DNA of 64,000 nucleotides from Flavobacterium sp. SM15. Lineage in GTDB: Bacteria; Bacteroidota; Bacteroidia; Flavobacteriales; Flavobacteriaceae. Location: the NCBI RefSeq assembly GCF_022012335.1, contig NZ_JAKLTO010000010.1, positions 1-64,000 on the forward strand. Direction: 5' to 3'. Below the pieces are notes generated by a model. That model did not search any database, was not told the DNA's origin, and saw only the letters and a list, made by a program, of their open reading frames with translations. The position numbers and the translations under genes were made by a program. The stretch's first letter is position 1. Each line of letters starts with the position of its first letter. Shown here piece after piece: positions 38,948 to 50,928 of the stretch.

Positions 38948-40112
38948 CTAATATTTATCGTTTTGCTTGGTTTCTTTAAATTCTGCAGAAGCCTCGTAAA
39001 TCATACCCCACAGCGTGCTTTGCAATCTATACTTCATTTTTGACAAAGCTTTATCATTAGACTTCACATCAATTTTATCCAATTTGTCAATTTCATTTTT
39101 CCACGATTTATAATCTACACCCTTTTTTATATTCTTTAAATCTGAATTGAACTTTACTAAAAATTCTTCTTCCAGTTTATTTTCTAAATCAAATATTTCT
39201 TGCTCATTTTTGATTTGTTGCTTGTATATTTTAGATTCTTTCAATTCAATCATATTTTTCCTTACGGCTTTCTGAACTAACGCTTTATCAAAATTGTTTA
39301 TGATTCGCTCATATTCCTTAACTGCCGAAATAGCATTTTTGCTGCTCATTAAGCTATCGGCAATTGTTACATTTTTCTGATAAATTCTACCAATAACGCT
39401 TTGGTCATTTCTTTTAAGATTCTTTCTATAAGCCTGGATTTCCAACCAATCAAACGCTCTTAAAACCTGTTCTTGACTTGGCCAAACATGCTTATCTTCT
39501 GAAACAAAGAGTTCATTATTAATATTAATTCTGGTCAACCATGATTTATTTCCAACCATCTCCTGAAAGTTCATATCGCTGTCCCCAACCAATCCGGCAT
39601 ACGAAAATCTATTGGCAGGAGGAAGAACTTTATCAAATGAATTAAATGAAGCCCCACAAGCAATAATCCCTGCAAAAGCTCCTGTGGTCATTGCTGTATT
39701 CGAAGCAAATCTTGAACCTCCTGAAAAACCTGCAACATACATTCGCTTATGATCAATAAAATATTGGGTGAAAACAAAATCAAATAATCGGCCCGCAATC
39801 TCCTTATTGGTTTTAATTGGTCCGTTTTTACAATTATTTGAACAAACCAAAATATAACTATATGTTTCTGAAGCTAAAACAAAGGGTTCTATTCCAACTT
39901 TTCCTCTTGCACCGGGTTCAAAAATAAAAACAATCGAAGCCGGTGTTTTGGGGTCATAATTTTTAGGAAGATAAACCGCAAAGGTTTCGTTTGGGGAATT
40001 CGCAACTAAAACCGAATCAATAATTATTCCGATACTCTGCAATTCTCCTTTCTGTGAAAAACTACAAATTCCCGAAAAAAGAAAAAATATAAAGCAAACA
40101 AACGTTTTTCAT
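38948..40112 (-). CDS. Secreted alpha/beta hydrolase; signal peptide split off by a one-base frameshift
   Basis: The main frame (stop at 38948) carries an alpha/beta-hydrolase domain with nucleophile motif AGFSGGS, acid GDSDM and base H in DKHVWPS, then a Lys/Glu-rich helical C-terminal third of unknown role. This frame has no ATG; from a TTG at 40042 it would make 364 residues without export signal. Just upstream, the same frame encodes a perfect signal peptide core (KTFVCFIFFLFSGICSFSQ), but the only ATG (40112) is one base out of frame: ATG is followed by five As where six would restore MKKTF. Either a recent frameshift, a slippage site or a sequence error. Triad residues look intact. Confidence 0.7.
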
Positions 40113-40151
40113 ACTTATAAAAGTACAAAAAAGTAACTTTTCCGCTACAAC

Positions 40152-40178
40152 AAAAAAAGACCATCACTAAGGATGGCC
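40152..40178 (-). terminator. Terminator of the lipoprotein gene at 40204
   Basis: GGCCATC and GATGGTC (one G-T pair) with a 6-base loop, then a T7 run on the minus strand. Confidence 0.82.
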
Positions 40179-40203
40179 TTCTTATTATAATCTTCTTTAT
40201 GTT

Positions 40204-40728
40204 TTACAATTTAATTTTCTGAACTTTAGATTCATCAATATTAAAATGTTTGATCACTTCGCTGTAATTATTGTAGTCTACACCACTTGAAGATTTATTG
40301 CCCATATAAGCAGGAACCACAACTACTCTGAAAATCTGATCTAACTTGTAATTGTTAGATAATCCAAATAAATCATAGCCGTACAAATCAATTTTAACAT
40401 CGTATTGCGTAAAGTCATTTTTATATCCGAAGTCTAATGTCCCATCAGGAAAATAATAGGTTTCAGGAAGCAGTTTCCAAACATCACCAGCAGTACTTCC
40501 TCCTGCTAAACGATATACTAAAACCATATCCGAAGAATATATTGTATGAGGAAAATTCAAATAAACACTATAACTATTAGGAATAAAATCCACGTTTCCG
40601 TATTCAAAAACCTCACTAATTGTATCTTGATCCGGTGCCGGCACCTGAGTAACAACCTCTTCCCTAACACAGCTTTGAAGCCCCATCATCCCGACAAGGG
40701 CCAATAATAAAGTAATTTTTTTAATCAT
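40204..40728 (-). CDS. Lipoprotein of unknown function
   Basis: From the ATG at 40728 (MIKKITLLLALVGMMGLQSC) it has 174 residues; the lipobox LQSC places the acylated Cys at 20. The rest is rich in Tyr, Asp and Asn, with beta-like stretches (SVYLNFPHTIYSSDMVLVY, VKIDLYGYDLFG). No family recognised; small lipoproteins of this appearance are common in flavobacterial envelopes. Monocistronic, between two terminators. Confidence 0.7.
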   Translation of the reverse strand: MIKKITLLLALVGMMGLQSCVREEVVTQVPAPDQDTISEVFEYGNVDFIPNSYSVYLNFPHTIYSSDMVLVYRLAGGSTAGDVWKLLPETYYFPDGTLDFGYKNDFTQYDVKIDLYGYDLFGLSNNYKLDQIFRVVVVPAYMGNKSSSGVDYNNYSEVIKHFNIDESKVQKIKL

Positions 40729-40833
40729 GGCTTTATATTTTAAGTTTTCGAATAATTGCATAATTGGTTTCATGATAATCTGTTTTATTTTCTACAATTC
40801 TATAAATGCAATAGTCGTGCCAAAACTCAAAAA

Positions 40834-40868
40834 ACAAAAAAGGTCTTCCGTTATCCGAAAGACCTTTT
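40834..40868 (-). terminator. Terminator of the acyl-CoA mutase gene
   Basis: AAAAGGTCTT / AAGACCTTTT, a 10-bp stem with an 11-base loop and a T-rich tail on the minus strand. Confidence 0.9.
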
Positions 40869-40888
40869 CTTTATAATCAACTTATGTA

Positions 40889-43800
40889 TTACATGTTTCT
40901 TCGGTACTGACCACCTACTTCAAACAAGGCTGAAGTAATTTGTCCTAACGAACAATATTTGGTAGCATCCATCAGTTTTTCGAAAATATTCTGGTTCTGA
41001 ATCGCTGCATCCTGAATGATGGTTAATTGCTCTTTTACTTTATCCGCCTGAGCAGTGTGCAAACTTTCAAGGGTTGCAATCTGGAATTGTTTCTCTTCTT
41101 CTGTTGCACGAATAACTTCTGCCGGAACAACCGTTGGTGAACCTTTAGAACTTAAGAACGTATTTACTCCGATAATCGGGAATTCTCCGGTATGTTTCAA
41201 GGTTTCATAGTACAACGATTCTTCCTGAATTTTAGAACGCTGGTACATCGTTTCCATAGCACCCAACACTCCGCCTCTTTCTGTGATTCGGTCAAATTCT
41301 GCCAATACAGCTTCTTCCACTAAATCCGTTAATTCTTCGATGATGAACGAACCTTGAATTGGATTTTCGTTTTTCGCCAACCCTAATTCTTTATTAATAA
41401 TTAGCTGAATTGCCATTGCGCGACGTACCGATTCTTCCGTTGGAGTGGTAATCGCCTCATCATACGCATTGGTATGCAACGAGTTACAGTTATCATAAAT
41501 CGCATACAACGCCTGTAAAGTTGTACGGATATCATTAAAGTCAATTTCCTGAGCATGTAATGAACGTCCTGAAGTCTGGATGTGGTATTTCAACATCTGC
41601 GCTCTTTCGTTGGCTCCGTATTTGTTTTTTAAGGCTTTTGCCCAAATCTTACGCGCTACACGACCGATAACCGCATATTCCGGATCGATACCATTGGAGA
41701 AGAAGAACGATAAATTCGGACCGAAATCGTTAATGTTCATGCCTCGGCTTAAATAGTATTCCACGTAAGTGAAACCATTGGCCAAGGTAAAGGCCAACTG
41801 CGTAATTGGATTCGCTCCTGCCTCTGCAATGTGGTAACCCGAAATCGAAACCGAATAGAAGTTACGCACATTCTTCTGGATAAAATACTCCTGAACGTCA
41901 CCCATTAAACGAAGCGCGAATTCCGTAGAGAAAATACAAGTATTTTGTGCCTGATCTTCTTTTAGGATATCCGCCTGAACCGTTCCTCGAACCTGAGCTA
42001 ACGTTTTTACTTTAATATCCGCATAAACATCGGCCGGTAAAACCTGATCTCCGGTAACCCCTAAAAGCATTAACCCTAAACCGTCGTTTCCTTGCGGTAA
42101 ATCACCGTTGTAACGCGGTCTTTCCGTTCCTTTTGCTTTATAGATTGCGTTGATTTTTGCTTCCACCTCTGCTTCTAAACCGTTCTCTTTGATGTATTTT
42201 TCACAGTTCTGATCGATGGCGGCATTCATAAAGAAACCTAACAACATCGGAGCCGGACCGTTAATAGTCATGGAAACCGAAGTTGCCGGGTGGCTCAAAT
42301 CAAAACCGGAATATAATTTTTTAGCATCGTCCAAACAACAGATGGAAACCCCGGCATTACCGATTTTTCCGTAGATGTCCGGTCTGTGATCCGGGTCATT
42401 TCCGTATAAAGTAACCGAGTCAAACGCTGTGGATAAACGTTTTGCAGGCATTCCCAAACTTACGTAGTGGAAACGACGGTTGGTTCTTTCCGGACCACCT
42501 TCTCCAGCAAACATACGCGTTGGATCTTCCCCTTCACGCTTGAACGGATACAATCCTGATGCGAATGGAAATTCACCCGGAACATTTTCCTGTAAGTTCC
42601 ATTTTAGAATATCACCCCAAGCCTGATATTTCGGCAAGGCTACTTTAGGGATTTGAGAATGTGATAACGATTCGGTATGTGTTTGGATTTTGATTTCCTT
42701 ATCACGCACCATGAAACTGTATACCGGATTTTTGTATTTGTTTACTTTCTCATCCCAAGTCAAAATGATTTCCCAGTTATACGGATCTAAATTCATTTTT
42801 ACGCGGTCGAATTCTTTGGTCAGTAGCGATAAGAATTCTTTTTTCTCAGGCAGGTGATTCAAAGAATCCTCAACAATTCCTGATTTGTCAATTTTCGGTA
42901 CTCTTCCGGAAACCGTTTCGATGGTTTTGAAGATTCCGTATAATTTCTGAGCTACATCTACCTGTGATAAGGCAGTCTCATCGTATTTTCTGTTGTTTTC
43001 TGAAATCTCAGATAAATAACGCGTTCTGTGTGGTGGAATCACGAAGATTTTCTCACTCATCTCACGTGTAATCTGGAAGTTGGAATGCAAATCAATTCCG
43101 GTTTTCTCTACAATTTTATCCATGATGGATTTGTAAAGTGTGTTCATGCCTGGGTCGTTAAACTGCGAAGCAATCGTTCCGAATACTGGCATTTGATCCG
43201 GATCAACGTCCCACAAATGGTGGTTACGCTGATATTGTTTTTTCACATCACGGATAGCATCCAAGGCACCGCGCTTGTCGAATTTATTTAGTGCCACCAA
43301 ATCCGCGAAATCTAACATGTCAATTTTCTCCAACTGTGTAGCCGCTCCGAATTCAGGCGTCATTACGTATAGCGAAACATCGGAATGCTCTAAAATTTCC
43401 GTATCCGATTGTCCGATACCTGAAGTTTCCAACACAATCAAATCGTATTTTGCTGCTTTCAACACTTCAATAGCTTCCTGAACGTATTTTGATAAGGCCA
43501 AGTTCGACTGACGTGTCGCCAACGAACGCATATAAACACGAGGATTGTTAATCGCATTCATACGAATACGGTCTCCTAATAAAGCGCCTCCCGTTTTACG
43601 TTTAGAAGGGTCTACGGAAATCAATCCGATGGTTTTTTCAGGGAAATCAATTAAGAAACGGCGAACCAATTCGTCCACCAAAGAGGATTTACCGGCACCA
43701 CCCGTTCCAGTTATTCCCAGAACAGGCGTTTTGCTTTCTTTATTTTTCTCAAGAATTGCCTCCAAAGCTGGTTTAGCTACATCCGGGAAATTTTCCGCAG

Positions 43801-44314
43801 AAGAAATCACGCGCGCAATTGCCGTTGGATTTTTATCTTCAAGATGATTTACTTCTCCGTTTAATTTATCCCCTACCGGAAAATCGGCACGCATTACCAA
43901 ATCATTGATCATTCCTTGCAATCCTAATTCACGACCGTCGTCAGGAGAATAAATACGTTCGATACCGTATTCGTGCAATTCGGAAATTTCAGAAGGCAAA
44001 ATTACTCCGCCTCCGCCTCCGAAGATTTTAATATGACCTGCTCCTTTTTCGTTAAGCAAGTCGTACATGTATTTGAAATATTCATTGTGACCTCCCTGAT
44101 ATGAAGTCATCGCAATTGCATTGGCATCTTCCTGAATAGCAGTATTCACTACTTCTTCCACACTTCTGTCATGACCTAAGTGAATTACCTCAACACCAGT
44201 TGCCTGAATGATTCGGCGCATGATGTTAATTGCCGCATCGTGTCCGTCAAAAAGCGAAGCAGCGGTTACAATTCTAACTTTATTCTTAGGTTGATAAGGT
44301 TGTTGTTGTTCCAT
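40889..44314 (-). CDS. icmF: Fused B12-dependent acyl-CoA mutase (IcmF type)
   Basis: 1141 residues with the IcmF order of domains: an N-terminal B12-binding domain ([12 protein letters not shown], lower ligand H25; [11 protein letters not shown]), a MeaI-like G-protein chaperone with P-loop GTGGAGKSS near 205 and NKFD, and the mutase barrel from about 560 ([38 protein letters not shown]). IcmF interconverts isobutyryl-CoA and n-butyryl-CoA; related fusions act on other branched acyl-CoAs, so the substrate is inferred. The DxHxxG motif ends in Ala rather than Gly, as often in this group. It has its own terminator. Confidence 0.9.
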   Translation of the reverse strand: MEQQQPYQPKNKVRIVTAASLFDGHDAAINIMRRIIQATGVEVIHLGHDRSVEEVVNTAIQEDANAIAMTSYQGGHNEYFKYMYDLLNEKGAGHIKIFGGGGGVILPSEISELHEYGIERIYSPDDGRELGLQGMINDLVMRADFPVGDKLNGEVNHLEDKNPTAIARVISSAENFPDVAKPALEAILEKNKESKTPVLGITGTGGAGKSSLVDELVRRFLIDFPEKTIGLISVDPSKRKTGGALLGDRIRMNAINNPRVYMRSLATRQSNLALSKYVQEAIEVLKAAKYDLIVLETSGIGQSDTEILEHSDVSLYVMTPEFGAATQLEKIDMLDFADLVALNKFDKRGALDAIRDVKKQYQRNHHLWDVDPDQMPVFGTIASQFNDPGMNTLYKSIMDKIVEKTGIDLHSNFQITREMSEKIFVIPPHRTRYLSEISENNRKYDETALSQVDVAQKLYGIFKTIETVSGRVPKIDKSGIVEDSLNHLPEKKEFLSLLTKEFDRVKMNLDPYNWEIILTWDEKVNKYKNPVYSFMVRDKEIKIQTHTESLSHSQIPKVALPKYQAWGDILKWNLQENVPGEFPFASGLYPFKREGEDPTRMFAGEGGPERTNRRFHYVSLGMPAKRLSTAFDSVTLYGNDPDHRPDIYGKIGNAGVSICCLDDAKKLYSGFDLSHPATSVSMTINGPAPMLLGFFMNAAIDQNCEKYIKENGLEAEVEAKINAIYKAKGTERPRYNGDLPQGNDGLGLMLLGVTGDQVLPADVYADIKVKTLAQVRGTVQADILKEDQAQNTCIFSTEFALRLMGDVQEYFIQKNVRNFYSVSISGYHIAEAGANPITQLAFTLANGFTYVEYYLSRGMNINDFGPNLSFFFSNGIDPEYAVIGRVARKIWAKALKNKYGANERAQMLKYHIQTSGRSLHAQEIDFNDIRTTLQALYAIYDNCNSLHTNAYDEAITTPTEESVRRAMAIQLIINKELGLAKNENPIQGSFIIEELTDLVEEAVLAEFDRITERGGVLGAMETMYQRSKIQEESLYYETLKHTGEFPIIGVNTFLSSKGSPTVVPAEVIRATEEEKQFQIATLESLHTAQADKVKEQLTIIQDAAIQNQNIFEKLMDATKYCSLGQITSALFEVGGQYRRNM

Positions 44315-44430
44315 TTTGGGTACTAAATTTGAGGCTGCAATTTACGCATTTCTTAAAAAGTAACGACTTAAAAATTAAATTCTTCTGAAGAAAAACCAAG
44401 CCTTTTTTCAACAACAAAACAAAACGTAAT

Positions 44431-45090
44431 TCAGGGAGTGAAAGTAAGCTGACAAAGCTGGTAATCAATTTCAAAAATCACCTTGGTCCAAAACGATTCT
44501 GCTTTATGATCTGTAGGATACCAATTTCGGTTTTCAGAAGAAATGATAAACAAACCATGATCGTCTCCCAACACTGAAAAATTTTCCCTTTTGGGTTGTT
44601 TTACGAAAAAATCGGTACCATACATAAAATTGATTTCATCACAAAAAGCGAGAACATCTTCAACGGCAAAGCCAATTTCACTAATTTTCAAAAAAGAATT
44701 TCCGCCAAACGGCTCATTACAGATATTGAGCAAATCATAACGGACAATTCCTTCCAGAATATTGCCGTTGTTGTCATAAAAGTAAAACGATTTGGCGTTC
44801 CAGTTCTTAAAATCAACTATGTATTTATCGCTTTCGTACGGAATTAATTCAGCCTTCCCTTTAACCCACTCCAAACCTTCTTCCAATTGATTTTCAGGAA
44901 TATCGAAAGCAAAATGATAGACCGGTTTTTCAGCTTTGTCCGACTGATGAAACCAAAGCCTGGAAACCCCAATTTCAAAACAAAGAAGTTCATCCGTTTG
45001 TTCCACAATTTTAAAACCAAGCTGTTCTTTATAAAAGAATTCGGTTTGAGAAAGTGAACCCGTTAACAGATGAACTTCTGATATTTGCAT
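44431..45090 (-). CDS. VOC-family (glyoxalase/extradiol dioxygenase-like) protein
   Basis: 219 residues with two vicinal-oxygen-chelate repeats: VHLLTGSLSQTEFFYKEQLGF ... YFYDNNGNILEGIVR in the first half and EIGFAVEDVLAFCDEIN ... HGLFIIS in the second. The metal ligand pattern (His, His, Glu) is recognisable in part (H7, HFAFDIP, GNILEGIV). Function unspecified. It starts 12 bases after katG and is probably on the same transcript, which would fit a detoxification role. Confidence 0.8.
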   Translation of the reverse strand: MQISEVHLLTGSLSQTEFFYKEQLGFKIVEQTDELLCFEIGVSRLWFHQSDKAEKPVYHFAFDIPENQLEEGLEWVKGKAELIPYESDKYIVDFKNWNAKSFYFYDNNGNILEGIVRYDLLNICNEPFGGNSFLKISEIGFAVEDVLAFCDEINFMYGTDFFVKQPKRENFSVLGDDHGLFIISSENRNWYPTDHKAESFWTKVIFEIDYQLCQLTFTP

Positions 45091-45102
45091 AGTTCTGTAT
45101 CT

Positions 45103-47346
<2,244 letters not shown>

Positions 47347-47360
47347 TTATACACAAAAAC

Positions 47361-47405
47361 TTGTAAATCAAAAATTTACAACTTCTAAAGTTACCTAAAA
47401 TTAGG
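47361..47405 (-). promoter_or_regulatory. Two inverted repeats upstream of katG
   Basis: TTGTAAAT-CAAAA-ATTTACAA (47361-47381, perfect 8-bp arms) and CCTAA-AA-TTAGG (47394-47405, perfect). They lie 51-95 bases before the katG ATG, between katG and the divergent DUF4197 gene. Confidence 0.5.
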
Positions 47406-47498
47406 CAATTGAGAAAGGAAAAACTTATAAATCAAATCGATTGTACTTATTTTTTTATAATCAAAAACTATATGAGAAAATTTGGCATTATGTTTGCC

Positions 47499-47506
47499 TA
47501 TCTTTG
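47499..47506 (+). promoter_or_regulatory. -7 box of the DUF4197 gene
   Basis: TATCTTTG, exact TAnnTTTG match, 19 bases before the ATG at 47526. Confidence 0.55.
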
Positions 47507-47525
47507 AAAAACAAAATCCATTTAT

Positions 47526-48236
47526 ATGAAGAAACTAATCTTACTATTCGCTTTTATTCCCTTTTTAGGATGTGCTGAAATGCAACAGGTAATTCAACAA
47601 TTACCGCAAACCCAAGGTGTTTTATCGCAAACCGAAATAGCTTCCGGATTAAAAGAAGCCTTAAACAAAGGAATTGACAAACAAGTGGTGAAACTGACCA
47701 ATGTAGATGGTTTCTACAAAAATGAAATGGTAAAAATTCTTCTTCCGGAAGAGTTAAAAAAAGTAGACAAAACGTTACGTGATATAGGAATGAGCAAATT
47801 AGCCGACGAAGGTTTAAAAGTAATGAACCGAGCTGCTGAAGATGCCGTTAAAGAAGCCACTCCGATTTTTGTTGATGCCGTAAAAGGAATGTCGTTTAAC
47901 GATGCAAAAAACATTTTATTGGGAGACGATCGTTCAGCTACAACCTATCTTCAAAACACAACCACATCGGCTTTATATACCAAATTCAGTCCGGTAATAA
48001 AAAATTCGTATGCAAAAGTGGGTGCTGATAAAGTTTGGAGTCAGATCATTACCAAATACAACAGTATTCCGCTAGTTAAAAAAGTAAATCCTGATTTAAC
48101 CGATTACACTACCAACAAAGCTATGGAAGGTGTTTTCAAAATGATTGCTGTTGAGGAAAAAGACATCCGAAACAATCTGGCTGCCAGAACCTCAGATTTA
48201 TTGAAGAGAGTATTTGCACTTCAGGATGGAAAATAA
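47526..48236 (+). CDS. DUF4197 family lipoprotein
   Basis: 236 residues; lipobox FLGC puts the acylated Cys at 16. The mature protein matches DUF4197: SQTEIASGLKEALNKGI, then KILLPEELKKVDKTLRDIG, SFNDAKNILLGDDRSATTYL and a helical end. All helical; function not established. Divergent from katG, with its own promoter. Confidence 0.88.
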   Translation: MKKLILLFAFIPFLGCAEMQQVIQQLPQTQGVLSQTEIASGLKEALNKGIDKQVVKLTNVDGFYKNEMVKILLPEELKKVDKTLRDIGMSKLADEGLKVMNRAAEDAVKEATPIFVDAVKGMSFNDAKNILLGDDRSATTYLQNTTTSALYTKFSPVIKNSYAKVGADKVWSQIITKYNSIPLVKKVNPDLTDYTTNKAMEGVFKMIAVEEKDIRNNLAARTSDLLKRVFALQDGK

Positions 48237-48275
48237 ACTTAATTTTTTAATAATCAATAACATACATATAACATA

Positions 48276-48386
48276 TTGTTAACATTAACAAATGAAAAAT
48301 TATCGGAACTTTGTCTCATAATAAATAGTTTCTCATTTGGTTAGGGTTAGTTAAAAAGAATTCCACGCTTTCGGGCGTGGTTTTTT
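48276..48386 (+). other. Possible small transcript downstream of the DUF4197 gene
   Basis: The terminator at 48363-48386 lies about 125 bases after the DUF4197 stop. In between are the dyad TTGTTAA-CA-TTAACAA (48276-48291) and a GAACTTTG (48306-48313) that resembles a -7 box, so a separate RNA of about 65-70 bases could end here. It might equally be the long 3' UTR of the lipoprotein mRNA. Confidence 0.3.
48363..48386 (+). terminator. Intrinsic terminator
   Basis: CCACGC / GCGTGG stem, 6-base loop, T6 tail. Confidence 0.88.
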
Positions 48387-48465
48387 CATTTTATAGGTAC
48401 TGAAATTCGTTTTTTATTTCCCTTCTATTTAACTTTATTTTCACGGAATTTCATCTAGCAGACAG

Positions 48466-48473
48466 TATTTTTG
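48466..48473 (+). promoter_or_regulatory. -7 box of the MFS transporter gene
   Basis: TATTTTTG, exact TAnnTTTG match, 62 bases before the ATG at 48536. The leader contains AAAGGCA (48486-48492) and TGCCTTT (48513-48519), which can pair. Confidence 0.5.
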
Positions 48474-48535
48474 CATCCTAATTTCAAAGGCAGATAATTT
48501 TCCACACGCACTTGCCTTTTAGTTTCTCTGCAGTT

Positions 48536-49696
48536 ATGATAAATAAAAGCCTCATAGCATTAGCCTTTGGCGGATTGGCCATTGGGATGACCGAATTTAC
48601 TATGATGGGAATTCTTCCTGATATTGCCAACGATTTAAAAATTGAAATTCCAACCGCCGGACATTTGATTGCTCTTTATGCTCTTGGAGTTGTAGTTGGA
48701 GCACCAATTTTAGTTTTATTCACAGGAAAATACCCTCCCAAAAACGTATTATTGTTCCTGATGCTTTTATTTGTGGCTTTCAATGGTTTATTTGCAATTG
48801 CTCCGGAATATAACACATTATTAATATCCCGTTTCCTTTCCGGATTGCCTCACGGTGCTTTTTTTGGCGTGGGATCTGTTGTTGCGGCACAATTAGCGGG
48901 TAAAGGAAAAGAAGCGCAAGCCATCTCCATCATGTTTACCGGAATGACCATCGCCAATTTAGCAGGAGTTCCCATCGGCACGTATATCGGACATCATTAT
49001 TCCTGGCGTTATACTTATCTTTTCATCAGCTTGTTGGGATTACTCACTTTTATTGCAGTTTACTACTGGCTACCGAAAATTGAAGCAAATCAGGAAGGTA
49101 ATTTGTTTGGACAATTAAACTTTTTTAAACGATGGGAAGCATGGCTTTTGGTTGCTATCATCTCTATCGGAACTGGTGGACTTTTTGCATGGATCAGCTA
49201 TATTGCACCAATGGTTACCAATGTTTCCAAAATTGATCCGAACCGTGTTCCTTTTATCATGGTTTTGGTAGGATTGGGAATGTTCTTCGGAAATTTATTC
49301 GGAGGAAAGTTGGCCGACACGATTTCACCAACAAAAGCTGCAATCGCTTCCTTTTTATCAATGGCACTTTGTCTGGTAATCGTATACTTAACAGCGCATA
49401 TTGAATGGATGGCGTATGTGATGGCTTTCACAACCGGTTTAATTGCCTTTACCATTGGTTCACCTTTACAAATGATGTTAATCACCACGGCAAAAGGTTC
49501 TGAAACATTAGCCGCAGCAGCAGGACAAGCCAGCTTCAACATTGGTAATACTTTAGGCGCTTTCTTTGGAGGAATTCCGATTACGCTTGGTTTTGCATAC
49601 AATACTCCAGTTTTAATTGGTGTTGGAATGGCAAGTGTTGGAGTGGTTCTTTCCTTTATTTTTCTTCGTTTTGTAGTAATAAAGAAAGGAGTCTAA
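48536..49696 (+). CDS. MFS efflux transporter (DHA1/AraJ-like)
   Basis: From the ATG at 48536 the protein has 386 residues and about 12 membrane helices, typical of the DHA1 drug/sugar efflux group (AraJ-like). The loop 2-3 signature region (LFTGKYPPKNVLL), GLPHGAFFGVGSV and the motif GxPxGTYIGHHYSWR are visible. Substrate unknown. A TTG start at 48512 would add 8 non-conserved residues. Its stop overlaps the stop of the convergent gene: TAA and the opposing TAG share bases 49694-49695. Confidence 0.85.
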   Translation: MINKSLIALAFGGLAIGMTEFTMMGILPDIANDLKIEIPTAGHLIALYALGVVVGAPILVLFTGKYPPKNVLLFLMLLFVAFNGLFAIAPEYNTLLISRFLSGLPHGAFFGVGSVVAAQLAGKGKEAQAISIMFTGMTIANLAGVPIGTYIGHHYSWRYTYLFISLLGLLTFIAVYYWLPKIEANQEGNLFGQLNFFKRWEAWLLVAIISIGTGGLFAWISYIAPMVTNVSKIDPNRVPFIMVLVGLGMFFGNLFGGKLADTISPTKAAIASFLSMALCLVIVYLTAHIEWMAYVMAFTTGLIAFTIGSPLQMMLITTAKGSETLAAAAGQASFNIGNTLGAFFGGIPITLGFAYNTPVLIGVGMASVGVVLSFIFLRFVVIKKGV

Positions 49697-50499
49697 AGCC
49701 TTTGACGCAATTGTTTGAAATAATCGAACGCTTTAACCAATCGGCTTCCGTACCAGGAAAACATTTCTCCATCTACGAAAATTGTGGTGGCATGATGGGT
49801 ATGACGCCCTAACTCAAAAGCGTGCTCGTCTTTAAACGGATAAGGTTCGGAAGACAACAGTACCAAATCCGGATCACCCTGAATACGCATTTTCTGAATT
49901 ACGATTTCCGGATAACGGCCTTCGTATTTTGGATGGTTATCGTAGATGTTTTCAAATTTGTTCAGCTTTAATAATTCGTTGATGAAATTATCACCACCGG
50001 CTACCATATAAGGATTTGCCCAAATAAAATAAACTACTTTTTTAACCTCTTTATCTTTGATGAAATGCTGAAAATCGGCTAAGGCAAAACGGGTTTTATC
50101 AATCCATTTTTGAGCACTGGTGCGCTTGTTGAATAATTTTCCGAAATCTTCAATCATTTGCAGATTGTCTTCAATGGTAATGATATTGGTTACCCAAACC
50201 GGACAGATTTCTTTTAAAGATTCTACGATTTCAAGCGTATTTTCCTCTTTATTGGCAATGATAATATCCGGATTCAACGCTTTGATCTTATCGATTTTGA
50301 CCTGCTTTGTTCCACCAACAATGGTTTTGGTCGATTTAAAATGAAAAGGATGCACACAGAATTTGGTAATTCCAACGATGCTTTCTTCCAAGCCCATATC
50401 ATAAAGTAGCTCGGTTTGGGAAGGTACAAGTGAAACAATACGCTTGGGAGTCTCTTTAAACTGATGAACAGTTCCCATCTGGTCTGTATAAGTATTCAA
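49693..50499 (-). CDS. Helical-backbone metal-receptor/BtuF-like protein without signal peptide (TTG start)
   Basis: 268 residues of the periplasmic-binding-protein fold used for vitamin B12 and iron chelates: RIVSLVPSQTELLYDMGL, LNPDIIIANKEENT, YFIWANPYMVAGGDNFI and DPDLVLLSSEPYPF. No export signal is present, as in other cytoplasmic-looking BtuF homologues of Bacteroidetes. The frame opens with a TTG at 50499, since the conserved YTDQMG region lies before the first ATG (50478). It begins 3 bases after the DoxX stop, implying coupling. B12 binding is inference. Confidence 0.78.
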   Translation of the reverse strand: MNTYTDQMGTVHQFKETPKRIVSLVPSQTELLYDMGLEESIVGITKFCVHPFHFKSTKTIVGGTKQVKIDKIKALNPDIIIANKEENTLEIVESLKEICPVWVTNIITIEDNLQMIEDFGKLFNKRTSAQKWIDKTRFALADFQHFIKDKEVKKVVYFIWANPYMVAGGDNFINELLKLNKFENIYDNHPKYEGRYPEIVIQKMRIQGDPDLVLLSSEPYPFKDEHAFELGRHTHHATTIFVDGEMFSWYGSRLVKAFDYFKQLRQRL

Positions 50500-50502
50500 A
50501 TT

Positions 50503-50892
50503 TTATTCTTTTGTTGTATTAAAATTGATTCCATTCGGATACATGATTGCCAAAAACACGAAAATCAGTAAAAAATTAAATTCGACTCCATTTCTTCCTC
50601 CGCCTACAACATACCATCCGTCTGGTAAATGCACCATAAAAATGCCTACTATCAATATAAAAATTGTACCCCAGCCGGCAAGTTTTATATAACGGTTTAA
50701 TAAAAGTGAAATCGCTGCTGCTAAATGAGACAATTTAATTAACCAAGCGATTGTCAATCCGAAAGGCGCAAAACCTTGAGTGTCCAAATACAACTTCCCA
50801 AAATCATGAATCCCGTTGTTGAACATTCCCGGCACGCTGTGCATAATTAAAATGATCGCCACGGAAATTCTGAGCAGTAAAGTATTTTTCAT
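50503..50892 (-). CDS. DoxX family membrane protein
   Basis: 129 residues with four hydrophobic helices (LLLRISVAIILIMHSVPGMF, TIAWLIKLSHLAAAISLLL, GWGTIFILIVGIFMVH, FNFLLIFVFLAIMYP), matching DoxX. Members are linked to thiosulfate oxidation or redox stress, but most are uncharacterised. Middle gene of pyrF-doxX-BtuF-like. Confidence 0.85.
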   Translation of the reverse strand: MKNTLLLRISVAIILIMHSVPGMFNNGIHDFGKLYLDTQGFAPFGLTIAWLIKLSHLAAAISLLLNRYIKLAGWGTIFILIVGIFMVHLPDGWYVVGGGRNGVEFNFLLIFVFLAIMYPNGINFNTTKE

Positions 50893-50928
50893 CTGGTTAA
50901 GGTTTTGAAACTAGTGTAACAAATATAC

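Noticed and set aside
44286..44474. 62-codon minus-strand frame between the mutase and VOC genes
   Set aside because: It overlaps both neighbours and has a low-complexity Leu/Lys product; the gap serves as promoter region.
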